Positions 51,380-62,800 of a DNA stretch of 64,000 bases are shown here, in pieces. The notes under the pieces were generated by a model, which saw only the letters and a program-made list of their open reading frames with translations, did no database searches and was not told the DNA's origin. The position numbers and the translations under genes were made by a program. Positions within the stretch are counted from its first letter, which is position 1, and the number at the start of each line of letters is the position of its first letter. Origin of the DNA: Pseudovirgaria hyperparasitica (lineage: Eukaryota > Ascomycota > Dothideomycetes > Acrospermales > Acrospermaceae); the NCBI RefSeq assembly GCF_010093815.1, contig NW_022985549.1, forward strand, positions 1,633,446 through 1,697,445, read 5' to 3'.

Positions 51380-53578
51380 TGGACCTAAGATGGTACAGGA
51401 GATTTATCGCGTAATGGGTGTGAGTGACGCGAAACGTACACGCAAAGCCTAAGGCTGGAATGAATGTTGTTGGATGTGTCTACGCGAGAGTGAATGGAAT
51501 TGTTGTGACACAAGTAGTTCATCGCGTCCGCCGGATCAGGCTTAGTGCTATTACATGCCATCCCATTGGGTACGAACAGCGAGCGCAAATTCGATTTTTG
51601 CGATTTCAGCATTGTCCATTTGTCCATGGTCGGCTCTGTGCGCTACAGATAGGCGTTACAATTATACATCCTGAACATATGAGCTCAAGTGTTGACATAA
51701 TCTGAACCCGGACAATCGCAAGACTAATGACACGTTGTACTGATTCTCCAAAGCATTACTTGCTCGATCAGCAAAATATGATGACAAGAAAGAGAGCGTC
51801 TACGCTCAGCTTGGACTAAGGAGCTCTCAGGTGACTAGTGAGAGATATCCTGAGTGCGGAGATTACACGAATGTTTTGCACATATATCCATCCGCGTTGT
51901 GATAACTCTTCAAGAACATCACATAAACAATCAATTACGAACATCAACGACACCTCACAAACGCAACCCCTTGATAATATGAATGGTATATACTGTAGTC
52001 CATGTTGCTGGGCAACTACATGGCGTACGCGTACATCCTTTAAGGATGCCATTGATGTCATGATCAGCCTGGCCACGAAGGTTGATGACAGTACGTTATG
52101 TTGGCAGAAACGAACATGAATCTTGCAATCCTTCCGTCCACAGCAAAGGTCCAATGCAATCTGTATTAATAAGCAAGTATCGAGTTGCCATAAGCGGTCG
52201 CAGCCGCAGGGCTACCCAGGTGGCCCTTTCAATCTTGGTGTGCATAGATAGAATCTCCTTAGCGAGACTAGGTGGCAGTCCACAGTTCTGGAAGTCTGCA
52301 GTATGCTGATCTTTCATATCTCTCCGAATCTATAACATGCAAGGCCACATAACGAGCCGGGCACTGGATTGGCGCTTCAGAACGGTATCTTTCGCGCTCA
52401 TCACTCCCTTTTGTGATGCGGGGTATGGTACCTCCCTGCTATGCATTCACTGAAATGGCCTATCTAAGTATGGGCCGTTATCGTGTATGACACCCTCAAG
52501 GATTCGACCTGGTGGGTGAGACTTGGCATTTTTATACTTAAGCCGGTGCATAGAACGATGGCTACTGGCGAGAGAAACATTCTATCCCATACAGGAGTCT
52601 CATCAATCATGTAATGTCTAGCAGTACGGCAACAGATATGCTGTCCAGCTCAGTGCTACTGCACACTGAAACGAACAGATTGCTCATATGTCACTGGAGA
52701 GTGTAAGGCATACAATCAAGTACCGAATAGCTAGCGGTCGACCAAATGACCTGCACGGTACTGCAAGATGTCAGCTAGACCTGCCTGCAGCTATGGTGAA
52801 ACGCTTCTCTGTCCTTCCAACAGGGTTTTATACCCTCAGTGTGGGTGGTAAAGAAGTCGACTAGACCGTTTCGTTATTACTGCACATTTTCCGAAACAGG
52901 GATAAGCGAAAACATGCTAGCAACTCGGTTCCCTTCCTGGTCGAGGTCGCTGTGAAGAGGTGCGGTATCCACAGGAAGTTTTTGACACGGAATGATCCAG
53001 AGAGTGGGCCTATACGCCGATGTCATGGACACGTTCCGGAAATCCTGCTGGATGTAGTCTTCCAAATAGAGAAGTTTAGCTAAAGGAAGTCGCCGTCACC
53101 AACGAAGACAAGCTACTCAAGACACCAGCATTTGCTTCATGGATATAAATAGAGTTCGCGGGGTTGTGCCGTGTCGGGATGTGATTGTGGGGGCTGTCCT
53201 GAAACCGTAGCCCCCAAGGCCCTATTCCTCTTACTACGCCTTAGGAATACACCTCAGGAGCCACTAATCCTTGAAGGTGTCCGATACCATGGATCCACAC
53301 GGTGATCACCCACGGTCGAGCATCAGAGCGAGCATCGGCCCAGTGCAAGGCTCCCTATCGTTTGCCGAGCAGATCTCATGGATCTGCTCACCGTAAATTG
53401 TCTGACATACCCTTTGATCCCTACCCTACCCATGATCCAAATTTGTCCTCTCTGGTCTGCTGAACTGCTGATCGACTATGAGTTGTAGGTGGTGCGCATT
53501 GTTCCCTCATACCATACTTTCACTTTGGCATAGTTGGGATGCCATTTGTTTTACGGCCCCGCGATAAGGCTAAACACA
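51380..53578. other. Intergenic or eroded region
   Basis: No supported gene in 2.2 kb; all frames are short and without family signatures. The first 150 bp are the chromodomain gene's promoter. Confidence 0.5.
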
Positions 53579-54927
53579 ATGTTAGCAACACGCAGAAGCC
53601 TGGTATCACTCGTCTTTCTTCAGACCTGGATGTCCGCAGTAGACGCCACACCGAATGCGCCGTGCTATTATCCCGGTGGAGAGTCGGCTCTGCTTTACCA
53701 ACCGTGCAATCCGTTTGCCTTTACATCAGCCTGTTGCCCCTCTGGCTTCACCTGCTTCTCCAATAACGTATGCATACTCACTGATCCAAATGCAACGACG
53801 ACCAATGTTCCGCTCGGTACGGCTTTCAGGCCTACATGCACAAATCCAAATTTCAATACGAGACTCTGTGGAAATTACTGTCTAGGTACGAAGTCCTATG
53901 CTTGATGAGCTCTTCTGCTAATCGATAACGCAAACCAGACCGTGGTAGTAGTGGAGAGCTCACCGCTTGTGGCAATGATACCTATTGCTGCAGGTACGAC
54001 GAATTGAATGGAGACTGTGACTGTGACAGTAGAAAGGGTACATTCGTGATAGAGCCTGGTGAAGCTGAAACTATTATTAATGCCCCGAATCTGACCCTCA
54101 CGACCATTCCGCCAGTAACCAGAAGTTCCACCATAGCTTTGACCATCGCGACGACAACTCCGCACTCGAATTCGGCATTGACAACACAAAGCCCAACGTC
54201 CAACGCTGCGGTAAGCAGCCCTGGAAGTACCGGATCAACTTCAGTCCCCGTAAACACTGGCGAAGACATCACAGACACCACAAGATTCAAAGTCGGCGTT
54301 GGAATCGGTTCCGCTGTTGCTGGCCTCCTCATTCTCGGGCTTATCCTCTGGTTCTGTGTCCATAAACGACGGAAAAAGACATTCAAAGACCAACCACCAA
54401 TACCACCACCATATCCGCAACTTACACGCGCCTATTCCCAGCACAGCGAGACCCGATCCGAAGCTCCACCTCGCATGTCGTACCAATCCATCCATGGCCA
54501 GGGTCCTGTAGCCCAAGCTGGCCCTCTGGCTCATACCTATCCTCATCCCCGCGATATGCACCCCGCTGGCTATACGCAATACCCTTATCCCGGATCCGGT
54601 CCACTCAATTCCAACCCACATGCCATGGGTACGCCACATCACATGTCGCAGCAGTTCGGACACGACATTGGCGAAGGTGTGCCGGACATGTACACGCATC
54701 TGCGGCCTGTGTCTGAAGTCACCGAGCCTTCCAGCACGAGTGGTATGAGCGGCCCTTCCCCGGTCAGCGACCGCAATAGTAGAAGCTTCAATACCCCGTA
54801 TCTGACGGTGGATCTGAGAGGTGATCCGGGTCACGAGGAGCCAGGAGAGCCGATTTCGAGCCCGATAAGTCCGATGTCGAGTTTAAATAGGGGCCAGAGG
54901 ACACAATGGTACGGGAGACCTTCTTGA
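53579..54927 (+). CDS. Secreted-type Cys-rich ectodomain, single-pass membrane protein (hypothetical)
   Basis: Function unknown; the layout is that of fungal cell-wall sensor-like proteins. Exons 53579-53885 and 53939-54927 give 431 aa. A signal peptide (SLVSLVFLQTWMSAVDA) is followed by a Cys-rich domain with APCYYPGG, CNPFAFTSACCPSGFTCF, TRLCGNYC and NDTYCCRYD. This CCPsGfxC pattern is frequent in ascomycete surface proteins. A Ser/Thr-rich stalk with possible O-glycosylation (TRSSTIALTIATTTPHSNSA) leads to one transmembrane segment (VGVGIGSAVAGLLILGLILW, about residues 221-241). A basic stop-transfer KRRKK and a long Pro/His/Ser-rich cytosolic tail follow. It resembles Mid2/WSC sensors in plan but lacks a recognisable WSC domain. 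Confidence 0.82.
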
Positions 54928-56363
54928 GCAGAGTGTTGTGCAAGGTACCGACATATCTAGCTTCTGGTGCGCTGAGTTCTAGAGGACTCTCTGTGGTGGT
55001 CCTCGGCATAGTCAGGTCATATGATCACCCCTCGCGACCAGTGGGAGTACTTGAGAGCACAGAGCAAGAGCATTCAGGCTGAGCCTCACCACAAATCCTC
55101 CTAGTCTCGAAGGTGATGGGCCGAGAAGCATGTCGAACACAAGCAACATCACGAAATCATCACGACCGTCCCTGGATCCTCTGGCCAAGGATGATTGATA
55201 GCCAAGTAGTCATGCATAATCAACATCTGTCCGGTACCAATGAAGATGAAACCAACCTCGACAGGAAAATCCGCCGATGCTGAGAGTGGTGCAATCAAAG
55301 CCATGGATCTATGAGACGCTCAACAGTTCAAGGAGAATATCCTTGACTCACTGAAACTCAAAGCAGAGTTGTGTTGATAGCGTACCACTCCGAAAACAGC
55401 CACTCACGTCGTTGTGGTCACATTGAGTAGTACTTTCCGCGCTGTAAATTGCCATAGCACGGAAAAATTCGCCCGTGAGAAAGACTTTCGTGAAGCTGAT
55501 AAGGTTGGAGAGATTTATCGAGGTGAGCAGGCACAGCTAAGCCCGCAAGTCAATGTTTTGAGGTTCGCCCGAGGAAGGGATCACCCACTACGCAACGAGC
55601 TATCAAAAGTTATATTGGGAAGCTTGATCACTACTGAAACTACTTCATGGGGCTGAATGCAAAGATCTTTCGTGAGATGGGTTTCGAACGAGCATTCCTG
55701 ATGCTTTTCCTTTATATATATATTATACTTCGCCATATCCATATCTATCTCAGGTGACCTTGCTTGAGGTGGTAACTAGAATGTAAATGAAACTATGAAA
55801 TATCAAATTTGGGCAAGCAGCATGCCGAGCAACGCACGGTCTGTCCTCTAAGGGGCAATCCCAGCATGTGTTAGTACGAGCGTACATAAGGCAATAAACA
55901 TCGACGGGGATGTACCAACATAATCATAGGGCTATACCCATAGAAGGCAGTCTGTTGATATCTGCATCGCGAAAATAGATTCTCCCAAAAACGCATTTAT
56001 CCAAGTTTTATATACCTATAACAACTCCTTAAATAGTATCTTGTGTTCGTATCTATAGAAACTCAGTATTATAGACTTTGTCTTTACCTTATCCTGGTTA
56101 TTAAATAACAGGATACCCGGATCAGAAATAAGGGGCACAGGAGAGGAGCGAGGATCGAGCAGACACAAGCTAGGGGTATCATATAACTGCGTAACCCTCC
56201 TATAAGCACAGGGTTCGATACAGCTATAAAATTATGCGCTTAGCATGATTCATAAAAGCATCGATCTATTGATATAATAACACTTCATTAATCATTTATG
56301 CTAAGACAAGGCCCTAGTCAAGGGACTGTAGCTATGTAAAGCACGCGTTCTCAATACCAACCG
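54928..56363. other. Intergenic region with AT-rich stretches
   Basis: No supported gene. AT-rich DNA near 55690-55830 and 55980-56340. A near-perfect inverted repeat lies at 56090-56115 (TATCCTGGTTATT / AATAACAGGATA). Confidence 0.5.
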
Positions 56364-57330
56364 TTATATAACAACCTGTTCGGGCTCCCAGGCCCCGCAT
56401 CCGAGATAATCCATGTCATTTGTAGGCAACTCAATAATCCTATCTGCCACAGCCTTGGGCGTCTTCAAACTTTCAAGAGCCTGCAGATAGAGCGCAAGCC
56501 TAGAAACAAATGCAGCATTCGTACTGGTCCCACTCAGAATTTCCACGCGAGTATTAAACCCGTTGTTGCCTCTCCAGAAAGGCGACCTCACCAAGTGACC
56601 AGGAGCAAAGACATCTATAGCCTCACCAAAATCCGAACCTCCCACGCGTCTATCATGTGCATCCGTCGCCCCCACGGTGATGCACTGGGGCATGTACCCT
56701 GGGCCTTGTGATGAAGCATTCACAATCAAATTACCGGCTGCTACGACAGTGATCACACCTTTGTCGTATGCTGTTCTTATGGCGTCATGCCAGAGGACTG
56801 AAGCATCTCCACCGAAGTACAGGTTGATGACGGCACGCGTGGTGCGACCCTTCTCGATAATGTCGTTGACAGCCCTAAATAGAATATCAGAAACGACCCG
56901 TAGCCATGGTAGGCGTATGGGTCACGTAAGAGGGAAAGTATGAACCAGTCAGGATCCGTCCAGGGCTGAGGACAATGGTCCGCCGTCTATGCCCATCACT
57001 TTGACAGAGATGAGCTGGCATTTTTTCGATACACCATATTTTCAGAGCACATTATACCTGCAACGTGCGTCCCCATTTCCTGCATCATCTTCAGGGGGTT
57101 CATCAGTTTGGTTGAAGTTGTGCCCATACTGGGCTCGTCCGTTGAACTCGACATGTGAGGTCTGAATGCCAGTATCTCATACATATCCATACGTGCCGTT
57201 TCCAGCGGTGCTATCATAGGTACATATAAAAGGACCCTTTGGACTTCTCCGTGGTGAGCAGCGGGAGATTGTATCTAGACCATAGGTTGCGTATACCTAG
57301 GACTTGAGAAACCTCTTTTAAAATAACTCA
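56364..57330 (-). pseudogene. Broken subtilisin-like serine protease (S8A, proteinase K-like)
   Basis: Pieces of one secreted-type subtilase occur in order on the minus strand: NGTYGYV then DTGIQTSHVEFNGRAQYGHNF (abridged), EDDAGNG, GTHVAGIM, KKCQLISVKVMG, GPLSSALDG, AVNDIIEKGRTTRAVINLYF, ITVVAAGN, CITVGATDAHD and GTSTNAAFVS. The catalytic Asp and Ser regions are visible. A TGA interrupts YGYV|DTGI near 57180; about four bases including the codon before GTHVAG are missing near 57070, which also damages the catalytic-His context; a further one-base shift follows SEN. The Ser region has GTSTNAAFVS instead of the usual GTSMASPHVAG. Intron signals cannot explain these breaks. No signal peptide or propeptide remains. 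This is a decayed extracellular protease gene. Confidence 0.8.
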
Positions 57331-58263
57331 TGGATCTTGCAATACAATGAGTTGCTCAACAGGGGGTTTATAAAATTTGTGGATCACCTCTCACCAAAAT
57401 TCATCCATTTCACACTTCGAATAGTAGCTTTATCCTACTATGACTCCAGGATTAAAATATTAGTATATGCCTCTCATAATTTGTAAGGTTTTAGGACATC
57501 TAAACGTGGTGAAAATATATGATTAGTGAGCTCCTCGCCTAGAAAGAGCTTTTCACGACTTCTGCCCCCTTGATGGTCGTAGCTGAAATTTGAGGATATG
57601 GGCTCCCTTGCCGTCATCATATTTGATGAAGACAACACGAATGTTGCTGCGCAAATTTCTGTCTAAGCCTTTGAGCGCTTCGGCAACCGGAGTTTCAGTG
57701 TAGGAATCCACACACCTTCAATGAGAGGAGCCCGATAATTCGGAGGTTAATTGAAGTTTTATATGGGCCCTAGGGTCTATAGGGATACCTTCTGTACACA
57801 AAGATAAGGGTTCAATCTTTGTTGGTCGCCGTTAGCACATGTTGCTTCCGTCACCTAAGAGTCACTAGAAGTCACTAGGAGGGCTTGATTTACCAGTTTG
57901 CTCATTCCATCATGACCTAATCACATATAAACTTACCTATGCAAGTATGAAATGACAGGTGGAAGACGCGACTAAGCTGTCCAGTCTAGGGAAACTCGGA
58001 TGACTTTGAGCGAAGTCTACATCTATTATGGGTCCACGCCCTGTAGTCCCAAATAGGTTAGCGCAAAGTGAGCCCAGAAAGATGATTGGTGCCTTTCTTC
58101 ATTCCAATCTGACTGGAACTTTATGTGAACCTGGAGCAGAAGTTATAAGAGAAGGCTTGCGGCTTTCCTTCAATGATCTCAAGCCTGTCAGTTGCATGAA
58201 GCAGCTTCTGCACTTTACTTACGACCTTCGCCGATTCCCCCATTTTGAACATCGTTGTTCACA
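57331..58263. other. Intergenic region
   Basis: No gene recognised; frames such as 58028-58357 have no family signature and overlap the start of the B3/B4 gene. Confidence 0.5.
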
Positions 58264-58977
58264 ATGTCAACGACATCAGCAACATTCTTGCAGAGCGCTC
58301 AAATCCAGGAGGATGTATTCGAGCTCTGACCAGACTACCGTGTCCTTCTACTCGTGATCGAAGGGATACCACAAGGCCCAAGTGATGCGACATCTGAAAG
58401 CCTCTTGGTTGAAACCGAATCAGTAGTACAGACAATACTATTGACGCAGGCCGTCACTAGTATTCCACATATTGTTTCATGGCGTGAAGCGTACAAGGCC
58501 TTTGGCGCGAAGACTAAGAAAGATCGATGCAGTCTTGAATCATTGATGCGACGTTGCACGACTGGTCTCCCACGCATCAACAGATTGACGGATATCTACA
58601 ATGCTATATCGATTAAGTATCAGATTCCTTGTGGTGGAGAAGATCTGGACGCGTACAGCGGTCCACCCCAGCTCAAGCGCATGTCAGGATATGAACATTT
58701 CGAGACAGTTGTAGGAGGCGAAAAAGTGACAGAATTGCCGCCTGATGGAGAGGTTGCGTGGTGCGATGATGCAGGAATCACATGTCGGCGCTGGAACTGG
58801 CGACAGTGCTCGCGAACTCGTATCACTGACAGAACAACGAGGGTCCTGTTTATCCTGGATGCGTTGGAACCTTGCTCGGATGACAATCTAGAAGCAGCTG
58901 CTGATGAGCTTGTGGAGATCATTGGCAGCCTATCCCCAGATGTAAAGACAATGCGAAGGATGATTCAGAAGGCGTAG
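58264..58977 (+). pseudogene. B3/B4 (tRNA-binding-type) domain protein interrupted by one premature TGA
   Basis: The B3/B4 domain is related to the editing region of phenylalanyl-tRNA synthetase beta; free-standing copies are common in bacteria and fungi, with no settled role. From the ATG at 58264 the frame reads MSTTSATFLQSAQIQEDVFEL, then TGA at 58327-58329, then in the same frame PDYRVLLLVIEGIPQGP and some 210 further intact codons to the stop at 58977. Family hallmarks follow: SWREAYKAFGAKTKKDRCS, RRCTTGLPRINRLTDIYNA, IPCGGEDLDAY, GEVAWCDDAGITCRRWNWRQ, CSRTRITDRTTRVLFILDAL. The expected residue at the stop is Arg, so a single CGA to TGA change explains it. The next in-frame ATG would remove about half of the domain. 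Either a recently disabled gene, a readthrough gene or a sequencing error. Confidence 0.75.
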
Positions 58978-59848
58978 GTCAGATGTATAAACATGTTGTG
59001 ATTGTTCCTGAGGGAGGATGTATCTTCTTGGTAAATAAACGTTAATTGCGAGATATTCCTTTGTTAAAGCATTATCAGTCTCCGTGATAGTCTTTCAAGC
59101 TCAGGAAACTGCATTCGCGCACTGGGCAACATGACGTTGACGCAGTCTGCCTATTGTCATGGGATCGGGTATTGCGAGTATGTATGCGACCCCCTCTCTG
59201 TGAACGTTCCTGCATTCCCAGTCATAAAATCAGTGTCTTGCGTGTCTGATGTGAGGTAACGAGTTTATAGTACGGAAGGGTGGTGAGTTATGGCAGTTGG
59301 GAAGAGAATGGACTGGGGTAATGTTAGCATATGCAGGCAACAGTATTGAATAGTCTTGATTTTAGGGAGGTCGTTTCTGACGTTGAAAGGGGGATACCAG
59401 TGGTAGATATCTGAAGTGATCCATTTAGTAGTACGCGATTTGTTCTTAGTAAGCGCTGACAGTAGCCACACGCGGTCATCCACACGGTGTGGTAAAGTTA
59501 ACATTAGTAAGCCACCAGGTATCACCGTATCAATACGAAAAAGCTCAACTCTTCTCTCTCTCTCTTTAGACGTTGCTATTTGGCTATCCCAACAGCCCTA
59601 GTCTATGCGTGTACAACAACGCAATTCTCTAGTCCGCCGGACTGGACAAGCAAGGATTTGAAAGTTAAGATGCTCGTGGTCAGCCAATATCTAAAGGCGG
59701 TGACGGTCGTGAGTACCTTGGACGCTGAGAGGTAGAGAATTAAGTGGGTCGCACCCTGAGTTTCACTCACCCAAACCCATTTCGTCGTTCAAGTGGCATC
59801 GTCCCAGCCATTTTACAACTTAATCGCCTCCTCGCCCGCCACTCAATT
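58978..59848. other. Intergenic region/promoter of the ATRR gene
   Basis: No gene seen. A CT-rich run (CTCTTCTCTCTCTCTCTTT) lies near 59548-59567. In-frame codons from 59744 upstream of the ATG have only a GTG start. Confidence 0.5.
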
Positions 59849-62800
59849 ATGCCCATCATAGATACCACAAAGGATTTATCAGCGCTCTTCACAAAGCAAG
59901 CAGAGACAACTCCCGATGCCCTCGCCTTAGATGATGATGGCACCTCGTATACCTACTCCGACCTCCACCAGAAGGTCGACGAGCTCGCACATCGCCTTAG
60001 ATGCCATCGTGTAGGGCGTGATAGCCTGGTCGGAGTGCTACTACCTCGTGGTGCCGACTATGTCATCGCTTGTCTTGCTGCCCTTCGAGCCGGTGGTGCC
60101 TTTCTTGTGCTTGAGTTGGCATATCCGACAGACCTCTTGACTGATGTCATTGAAGATGCAAATCCAGTTGTTATTTTAACCCAGAGGTCAGAGATTGGCA
60201 AGTTGAAGGATGGTGTTCAATTCATCGCCCTTGACGACACCGAATCTCAGCAAGATGGCCAAAGGTCCGATCAAGACCTTCCACCTTTACCAGCAGACGA
60301 CGATCTGGATCGATTGTCTTTTGTTGCATATTCCTCAGGGACAACTGGAAAACCGAAGGGCATAGCAAACCCACATCGTGCACCAGTCCTTTCATACGAC
60401 ATGAGATTTGCCATTAGTGATCTTCAACCCGGGGATCGTGTGGCCTGCAATGTCTTTTTTGTTTGGGAAATCATACGACCCCTTCTACGAGGTGCAACTG
60501 TGGTGCCTGTTCCAGACGAGACGAGCTATGATCCGGTATCTTTGGTGGAATTCTTATCATCAAAGAACATCACAGAGACCTTGATGACGCCTACACTGCT
60601 TGCTGCCGTCTTGGCTAGACATCCCGAGGTCGGCAGTCGGCTGGCTAAGCTCAAAACCCTGTGGCTGAACGGAGAGGTTGTTACGACTGATCTAGCACGC
60701 CGAGGACTCCAAGCGCTTCCGGGTACTCGATTACTGAACTGTTATAGCGCGTGTGAAACTCATGAAATCGCTTGCGGCGATATCGCTGAGATGCTCGAGA
60801 ACTTGGACGATGGAGTAGCATATTGCCCTGTTGGAAAACCTCTGGACCCGAAGAGAGTTTACATCCTAAACGAAAGTGGACAAAAGGCCGACGTAGGCGT
60901 GAGTGGTGAGCTTTTCGTTGGCGGTAACCTACTGGCTCGAGGCTACATAAACAGGCCGGAAACCACTGCCCGAGCCTTCACCGCAAATCCATACAGCTCA
61001 GCACCCGGTGCTCGTATGTATCGGACTGGTGATCTTGCGCGACTACTGCCCTCCGGTCTGCTGGAAATCGGTGGTCGTGTTGGCGCTATGATCAAATTGC
61101 GTGGGTATTCCGTTGTTCCTGGGAAAGTGGAGAATGCCATCACAACCCATCTGGCTGTAAAACACTGTGCTGTCATCGCACACGGAGAGGGGTTAGAAAG
61201 ACAACTAGTCGCATATGTTGTACGAGACAAGGATGCCACCCAATCACGCCCAGCCCTGGCTATAGATGAGGCGGGCTACAGTCCATCAGGGCGCAAAATG
61301 CTCTCTGCGTACCTTGCTCAGTATATGATTCCTGCATTATGGGTTCAACTCGATGAGATACCTACCCATGGCGTGTCTGGCAAGATTGATACAGCGCGTC
61401 TCCCTTCACCTCCCACACCGAAACCTCAAGCACCTGGTCAAAAAGCTGAGCGTGATCCCATAGATCTTGAAGACATTGCTGAGATATGGGCAATCACGCT
61501 GAACACTTCACGGGGTAACATTACACCAGAACATAGTTTCTTCGACCTGGGAGGACATTCACTACTACTGGCAGAGCTAGCTTCTCGTTTTAGTAAAATG
61601 TTCGGGTTCCGCGTACCTGCGAGCCGCCTCGCTTCTCCACCAACACTTAATGGTCATCTTGAGACTGTACGCGCCGTTAGAGATGGCCGTATCGCTGCTT
61701 TGCAAGCAGATCTTCCGGCTGTGCTGCGAGCAGACTCGGTTCTTGAGGATGACATCATTTCCAATGGGGCAAAGATGTGTTCGCTCCAGAATGCGAATAC
61801 CGTCCTTTTGACGGGCGGCACTGGATTTCTGGGCGCGTTCTTGCTCAATGAGCTCCTAGAGAGCACGTCAGCTCACATTCTTTGCCTTGTCCGATGCAAT
61901 GATCCGTCAGAGGACGATGTCCCAGCTGGCATTGCCAGGATTCGACGAAATATGATTGACTTTGGGCTGTGGAACGACGAGATCATGGAACGGATTGAGA
62001 TCATTCCAGCAAACCTTGCACGAAAGCAGCTTGGCCTGTCTTCTGGAGCATTTCAAGACATTGCATCTAGGACAGATGTCATTGTTCACGCCGCAGCCAC
62101 AGTCAATCTCGTCTATCCCTATGCTGCGCTTCGTGACGCCAACGTTGGCGGAACTCGCGAGATTCTTCGTCTTGCCAGCAAGGGCGGGTCTACTGTCCAA
62201 TACATCTCCAGTAACGGTGTACTCCCGCCATCAGCGGGAGGTTGGCCAGAAGAAGCCATGCTAGGCGTAGAGCATGTACATGAGAAGCTGCTTGACGGAT
62301 ACGGCCATTCAAAATGGGTCGCAGAGCAACTTGTTGTCGAAGCAAGTCGTCGCGGCATGCCAGTTAGGATCATTCGTGCCGGCACAATAAGCGGACACAG
62401 TACTTCCGGAGCATCTAATGCGTGGGACCTACTCAATGCCCTGTTCGTAGAATCTGTACGCATCGGATATTTCCCTGATGTACCTGGCTGGCGCGCAGAA
62501 ATGACGCCAGTCGACTTTGTGAGCAAAGCCATTGTTCATCTTGGTAATCAAACACATGCGGATCAGTTGGTGTTCCATCTCGGCGATCCAAACCCGATCC
62601 CAACAAAGGAGCTCTTCCAGCACTTGACTGACCTAGGCTATCCCACAGAACCACTCGAGTTCGATGAGTGGGTCGCGATGTGGAACGTGAAAAGAGGCGC
62701 GGCTAAAGGAGGTGACGGTGCCTTTACTGTCGATATCCTACGCAGCGGTATGCCAAGTATCGGGTTTCTCAAAGGCATCACTGTGCTCAACAATGTCGCA

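Noticed and set aside
59744-59848. Upstream extension of the ATRR frame
   Set aside because: It would require a GTG start; the ATG at 59849 gives the normal family N-terminus and length.
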